Assembly (NCBI GenBank): GCA_964344175.1
Contig: CAYFMI010000008.1
Location: 7,091-71,090, forward strand
Direction of reading: 5' to 3'
Source: NIOZ-UU35 sp964344175
GTDB taxonomy: Bacteria; Chloroflexota; Anaerolineae; Anaerolineales; UBA11858
DNA: 64,000 bases
Below are positions 60,723 through 64,000 of this stretch, piece after piece (positions within the stretch are counted from its first letter, which is position 1; each line of letters begins with the position of its first letter). Position numbers and translations under genes: made by a program. The notes below the pieces were generated by a model. It made no database searches, was not told where the DNA came from, and saw nothing but the letters and a program-made list of their open reading frames with translations.

Positions 60723-61976
60723 CTAGGGGCTGATGACTGTCCCTGGTTGCAGGACAGTATTTTTGGGAATCACGACAATGCCATCGCGGACGATCCAATC
60801 TTGGGCATCCACATCCGTGCCGCGCGGGAAGGGGCGGATGACAACATCCTCACCGATGCAGACATTCTTGTCCAGAATAGCTCCTTCGATGATCGAGTTG
60901 GCGCCAATCCCTATGGGCACCCCATCTCGCACGCGGCGCGCTTCTTCGAAATAATCGGCGCCCATAAGGTAGGTATTGCTGATCTTTACTCTATCTCGAA
61001 TGCGGCTACGTAACCCGATGACGGCGTTTGCAATGTCGGCATTGCCAATCCGGCAGCCGTCGGCCATGAGTACGTTTTTCAGGTGCGCCCCGTAAACAAC
61101 CGAATTGGGCAAGAAGCGCGGGCGGGTGAAGATCAGGCTGTCGCGGTCGTTGAAGTCGAAGGGGGTATCGGGTTGCGATAGTGACAGGTTGACATCGTAG
61201 AACGAGCGGATTGTGCCGATGTCTTCCCAATAATCGTCGAAATCAAAACCGTAAACGCGGTGGGTGTGGATCGCCTTAGGGATCACCTCACCGCCGAAAT
61301 CGTCGTCAGTGGTGCGGGATAACACATCAACGAGCACGTCTGTGTTGAACAGGTAGATGCCCATTGAGCCGAGAAAAGGTCTGCCTGGGTCATCTCGGCT
61401 GATAAACTGTTTTTGCACATCGGGGTCTTTGGGTTTTTCCACGAAGTTAGAAATCGAGAAATCAGAATTACGTTTTAGCAGCCCGAAGCGCGGCGCCTGC
61501 TCTGTGGATACCGGTTGCACCGCAACGGTAATGTCGGCCCCCAACTCCCAATGGAAGCGCGCCATTTCAGCGTAATCCATGCGGTAGAGATGATCGCCCG
61601 CCAGAATGAGCACAAAATCTGCGCCGGTCGAACGGATTTCGAGCAGTTGCTGGCGCACGGCATCGGCAGTGCCCTGATACCAGGCCTGCGAAGTGACGGT
61701 TTGCTCAGCAGCCCAAATTTGTACCCAACCATGATGGAAGGGGTCAAAATTGTAGGTGGTTGTAATATGCCGGTGGAGCGAAACCGAGTTGAATTGCGTT
61801 AGCAAAGCAATGCGGTTGATGTTTGAATTGATGCAGTTGCTCAACGGGACATCGATCAGCCGGTATTTTCCGGCGATAGGGACGGCAGGCTTGGCACGAT
61901 CACGGGTGAGTGGATACAAGCGCGAGCCGCGCCCGCCCCCCATGATAACGCCCAAAATGCTGTTCAGTGAGTACAT
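60723..61976 (-). CDS. glgC: glucose-1-phosphate adenylyltransferase
   Basis: A 417-aa enzyme making ADP-glucose for glycogen. Motifs: GGGRGSRLYPLTRDRAKPAVP (ATP binding, about 12-32), LILAGDHLYRMDY, FVEKPKDP (glucose-1-phosphate Lys) and DYWEDIGT. The C-terminal left-handed beta helix has IIEGAILDKNVCIGEDV repeats. The start at MYSLNS (61976) has AAAGGA 5 nt upstream; a longer frame to 62039 is not used. The OtsA neighbour suggests ADP-glucose could also feed trehalose synthesis (inference). Confidence 0.93.
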   Translation of the reverse strand: MYSLNSILGVIMGGGRGSRLYPLTRDRAKPAVPIAGKYRLIDVPLSNCINSNINRIALLTQFNSVSLHRHITTTYNFDPFHHGWVQIWAAEQTVTSQAWYQGTADAVRQQLLEIRSTGADFVLILAGDHLYRMDYAEMARFHWELGADITVAVQPVSTEQAPRFGLLKRNSDFSISNFVEKPKDPDVQKQFISRDDPGRPFLGSMGIYLFNTDVLVDVLSRTTDDDFGGEVIPKAIHTHRVYGFDFDDYWEDIGTIRSFYDVNLSLSQPDTPFDFNDRDSLIFTRPRFLPNSVVYGAHLKNVLMADGCRIGNADIANAVIGLRSRIRDRVKISNTYLMGADYFEEARRVRDGVPIGIGANSIIEGAILDKNVCIGEDVVIRPFPRGTDVDAQDWIVRDGIVVIPKNTVLQPGTVISP

Positions 61977-62142
61977 AAATCCTTTCCCATGATGAACTCG
62001 ATGAAACTTTTTACAGTTACGCGCTTGCAAAAATGGCAACCCCGAAAATAAGGACGTGTAGGGCGGCGCACCTTGCGCGATACCAAGTGAATCCTATAGC
62101 CCTAATTATAACGGCGGAATTGCAAAAAACCGAATTTCCTCC

Positions 62143-62172
62143 AAAAAAATAACAGCCCATTTCGGGCTGTTA
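62143..62172 (-). terminator. terminator after tRNA-Leu
   Basis: Minus strand: AACAGCCC, a 5-nt loop, GGGCTGTT, then ATTTTTTT. It begins 10 bp after the tRNA 3' end. Confidence 0.85.
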
Positions 62173-62181
62173 TAATTTGAG

Positions 62182-62263
62182 TGCCAAAGGTGGGAATCGA
62201 ACCCACACTCCCGAAGGAACACGAGTTTGAGTCGTGCGCGTCTGCCAGTTCCGCCACTTTGGC
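62182..62263 (-). tRNA. tRNA-Leu (CAA anticodon)
   Basis: The 82-nt cloverleaf on the minus strand has acceptor GCCAAAG/CTTTGGC with discriminator A, D-stem GCG..CGC, an anticodon stem CACGA/TCGTG with loop CTCAAAC (anticodon CAA, reads UUG), a long variable arm (TTCCTTCGGGAG) and T-arm GTGGG-TTCGAAT-CCCAC. CCA is not encoded. Confidence 0.96.
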
Positions 62264-62329
62264 TACGTGAAGGCAATTCTAACGAAAGATGTTCATCGGG
62301 TCAAGGACGAAATCAACCATGGAGGTCAA

Positions 62330-62809
62330 ATGGAACTAATCAATCACTATTCAATGATCCTCAGTGCAATTTTTGTTGTGGGGATGACAGCGTATTTCTT
62401 GTTGCGGGACGGATACAAATCTGCCGATGGAATGATCTTACTTGTTGTTATGGCCGTCATGATTGGGGGGTGGCTGCTCCTGCGCCCCAAGCCGGGATCT
62501 GACGATGGGCTAGCTCAATTCCAGGCCGAGTTGGGTCAGGGGCGCGCTGTCCTTCTCGAAATGCAATCTCCCTTCTGATTTGCCTGCGCCGCGGCGAAGC
62601 CCATCGTGGATGGGTTGGAAGAAGAGTTTCAAGACCCGTTACGCGTGGTGCGTGTTGATGTTCAATCTGCGTTCGGGCGCGATCTTGCCCGTGAGTATGG
62701 CACCTTTACCCCAACATTTGTCTTCTTTGACTCTCAAGGTGAAGAATTGTGGCGCGTCGTCGGCAGCTTGGATGCCGATAAAGTGCGTCAATCACTCACA
62801 GAGGAGTGA
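62330..62809 (+). CDS. thioredoxin-like membrane protein with in-frame TGA at the UxxC position (candidate selenoprotein)
   Basis: A 159-codon frame with one internal TGA (62576-62578). The N-terminal half has two TM helices (about 9-24 and 30-45, YSMILSAIFVVGMTAYFLL). After the linker the sequence runs VLLEMQSPF-(TGA)-FACAAAKPIVDGLEEEF. This places TGA where thioredoxins have the first Cys of CxxC; the second Cys, the Pro four positions on and the cis-Pro in TFTPTFVFFD are all intact. The frame continues to a normal stop at 62807. Selenocysteine insertion is the attractive reading; a nonsense mutation is the alternative. GGAGG lies 4 nt before the ATG. It is co-transcribed with two GNAT genes. 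Confidence 0.6.
62576..62616 (+). promoter_or_regulatory. candidate bacterial SECIS element after the TGA
   Basis: CCCATC (62600-62605), loop GTG, GATGGG (62609-62614), extendable by a G.T and an A.T pair. The loop begins with G and lies 28 nt after the TGA. From memory, that is within the spacing and loop rules described for bacterial SECIS elements (stem after UGA, G in the apical loop). Confidence 0.4.
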
Positions 62810-62812
62810 AGT

Positions 62813-63373
62813 ATGACAGCCAGTTTTTTGCGTAGTGAGCGGGTTTATCTGCGGGCTTTTGAGCCAGAAGATGCCCCAGCTTTGCATGCCTATCTAAATC
62901 ATCCAGCAATGACCGGGCGGCGCTACATCCCCTGGGATTTCCCCAACGAACTGCCGCTTTCTCGCGCCCAGGCCGATGCCATAATTTCCAAGTGGGCCGA
63001 AGGAAAGAAACAATTCCACCTGGCGGTGATTGCTGTTGACAACGAAAAATTCATCGGGCATGCCAGCGCCGATTGGGGTTGGGATCCGCACTGCCCGCAC
63101 ATTTCTGTTGCAATTGCTCCCGACGATCAGCGCCAGGGATTTGGGTGTGAAGTTCTCAATGTGTTGTTGACATATGTCTTCGAGAACACGCCGGCGCACA
63201 ATATCGGCGGCGGGTTTGCATCCTGGAATGAAGCCGGGCGGCATTTTGCCACATCTCAGGGATTTCGCCAAACCGGGCAGATGCGCCGCGTTGGGCTAAA
63301 AGATGGCGTCTATTTCGACTGGGTCGGTGTGGACATATTGCGCCCTGAATGGCTGGCGCAGAGAGGAGCGTAG
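62813..63373 (+). CDS. GNAT-family N-acetyltransferase
   Basis: A 186-aa acetyltransferase of the RimJ/RimL type: SERVYLRAFEPEDAPALHAYL at the start, IAPDDQRQGFGCEVLNVLL (acetyl-CoA loop Q/RxxG), then FASWNEAGRHFATSQGFRQTG. It acetylates an amine of unknown identity. AGGAG lies 7 nt before the ATG. It starts 3 bp after the thioredoxin-like frame, so the read-through product and this protein are probably co-translated. Confidence 0.88.
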   Translation: MTASFLRSERVYLRAFEPEDAPALHAYLNHPAMTGRRYIPWDFPNELPLSRAQADAIISKWAEGKKQFHLAVIAVDNEKFIGHASADWGWDPHCPHISVAIAPDDQRQGFGCEVLNVLLTYVFENTPAHNIGGGFASWNEAGRHFATSQGFRQTGQMRRVGLKDGVYFDWVGVDILRPEWLAQRGA

Positions 63374-63375
63374 CC

Positions 63376-63954
63376 GTGGCATTGCATGGAAAGCAAGTAC
63401 GCCTGCGCGAACAGCGCCCGGATGATCTGCCCTTCCTGGTTGCGCTGCGCAATGACCTTGAAACGCAGGCCTGGAGCAAAACCCTGCCGCCAGATTACAC
63501 CGAGAGGATGTTCACGCAGCAGTTCGAGCAGCGTGAATTTTCGTATGACCGCGACGATGGACGCTTCATTATCGAACACCAGGAGAGCGGGGAGATGATT
63601 GGGTATATCAGCTATACCGGTCTGAAGTTGCGCTGGGATGTCACCATAGGGATTATGATTGCCAAGAAATTTTGGGGCGGTGGTTTCGCCATCGAAGCCC
63701 TGGAAATTTTATTGCAATTCATCTTTGAGGAGATGGGCGTTCGGGTTGTGCGTCTCTGGACCCACAGCGGTAACCCGCGCGCCGTTGGTTCGGCGGAGAA
63801 ACTGGGCTTCAAGATTTCATACCGTCAACGGGAATCCATCTTCAAGAACGGGCAGCGCTACGACAACCTCAATATGGATCTATTGCGGGAAGAATACTAT
63901 TCCCTGCACCCTGAATTGGAGGATAACTTGCCGCCGTTGGCAGGGATTTCTTAA
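63376..63954 (+). CDS. GNAT-family N-acetyltransferase, second copy
   Basis: A 192-aa RimJ/RimL-type acetyltransferase (KQVRLREQRPDDLPFLVALRN; acetyl-CoA loop GIMIAKKFWGGGFAIEALEIL; HSGNPRAVGSAEKLGFKISY). The start is GTG at 63376 with GAGGAG 8 nt upstream; an ATG at 63349 overlaps the preceding gene. The final codons GCAGGGATTTCTTAA come from the start of the 140-bp MITE, so the insertion supplies the stop and probably changed the C-terminus. It lies 2 bp after the previous GNAT gene. Confidence 0.85.
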   Translation: MALHGKQVRLREQRPDDLPFLVALRNDLETQAWSKTLPPDYTERMFTQQFEQREFSYDRDDGRFIIEHQESGEMIGYISYTGLKLRWDVTIGIMIAKKFWGGGFAIEALEILLQFIFEEMGVRVVRLWTHSGNPRAVGSAEKLGFKISYRQRESIFKNGQRYDNLNMDLLREEYYSLHPELEDNLPPLAGIS

Positions 63955-64000
63955 AGTCGAAACGAAAAGCGCTTTTACCGCTGAGAGCGCAAAGAACGCA
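63941..64000 (+). mobile_element. second copy of the 140-bp MITE, cut by the window end
   Basis: The 60 bp from CAGGGATTTCTTAAAGTC onward match 22916-22975 with one mismatch. The element continues past the window. Its left end overlaps the last codons and stop of the GNAT gene. Confidence 0.88.

Noticed and set aside
62041..62095. Possible fifth hairpin MITE (CCGAAAATAAGGACGTG)
   Set aside because: Only one arm resembles the family core; no TAGG ends or target duplication could be found.

Overview
The window looks like a chromosomal segment of a Chloroflexota bacterium, most likely from the Anaerolineae. Reasons are a fused alpha-beta glycyl-tRNA synthetase, a dnaG-rpoD pair, a ChlI/ChlD-type chelatase in one transcription unit, many GAF/STAND-type proteins, and lipoproteins with long Ala/Glu/Pro-rich linkers. 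The assignment is inference from gene content; no rRNA is present.

Layout. 1-8.8 kb: ABC-2 exporter permeases, ogt, ssb, a deoxynucleoside kinase, a GAF histidine kinase and an ABC exporter. 6.2-10.8 kb on the minus strand reads as one operon: YtrA-like GntR regulator, SPFH protein, DUF4177-like protein, possible small membrane protein, YhfC-like protease, ABC ATPase, ABC permease. It has a promoter and a palindromic operator at its head and two perfect parS-like sites inside it. 10.9-16.5 kb: lipoprotein hydrolase, SDR, S10 peptidase and a chelatase gene split at an A10 slippery run. 16.7-23 kb: rpsA, clpC, radA. 23-27 kb: GntR/UTRA-regulated sugar ABC importer without an ATPase gene. 27-36 kb: radical SAM protein, dus, DsbA-like protein, orphan D12 DNA methylase, zinc-ribbon/TPR protein, glyQS.

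36-41 kb is the most striking region: a complete diversity-generating retroelement (DGR). It has a reverse transcriptase, avd, an adenine-rich template repeat, and a 964-aa membrane NACHT-NTPase target whose C-terminal FGE/C-type-lectin-like domain carries the variable repeat. TR and VR (109 bp each) differ at 16 positions, 15 of them at template adenines.

41-64 kb: dnaG, rpoD, a phosphoribosyltransferase, a CPBP protease, a CoA-transferase/nitrilase/lactate-permease cluster, a secreted HExxH protease, a NarL-type two-component system, thiolase, otsA, an intergenic region with DnaA-box-like sites, an OsmC protein, glgC, tRNA-Leu(CAA), a candidate selenocysteine (UxxC) thioredoxin-like gene, and two GNAT acetyltransferases.

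Superimposed on the genes are several repeat families. One is a hairpin MITE with TAGG..TTACGCA ends and 5-bp target duplications (four copies). Another is a 140-bp MITE with 15-bp ends and a 9-bp duplication (one full copy and one cut by the window end). Short GC-rich palindromes are also inserted in frame into conserved genes.
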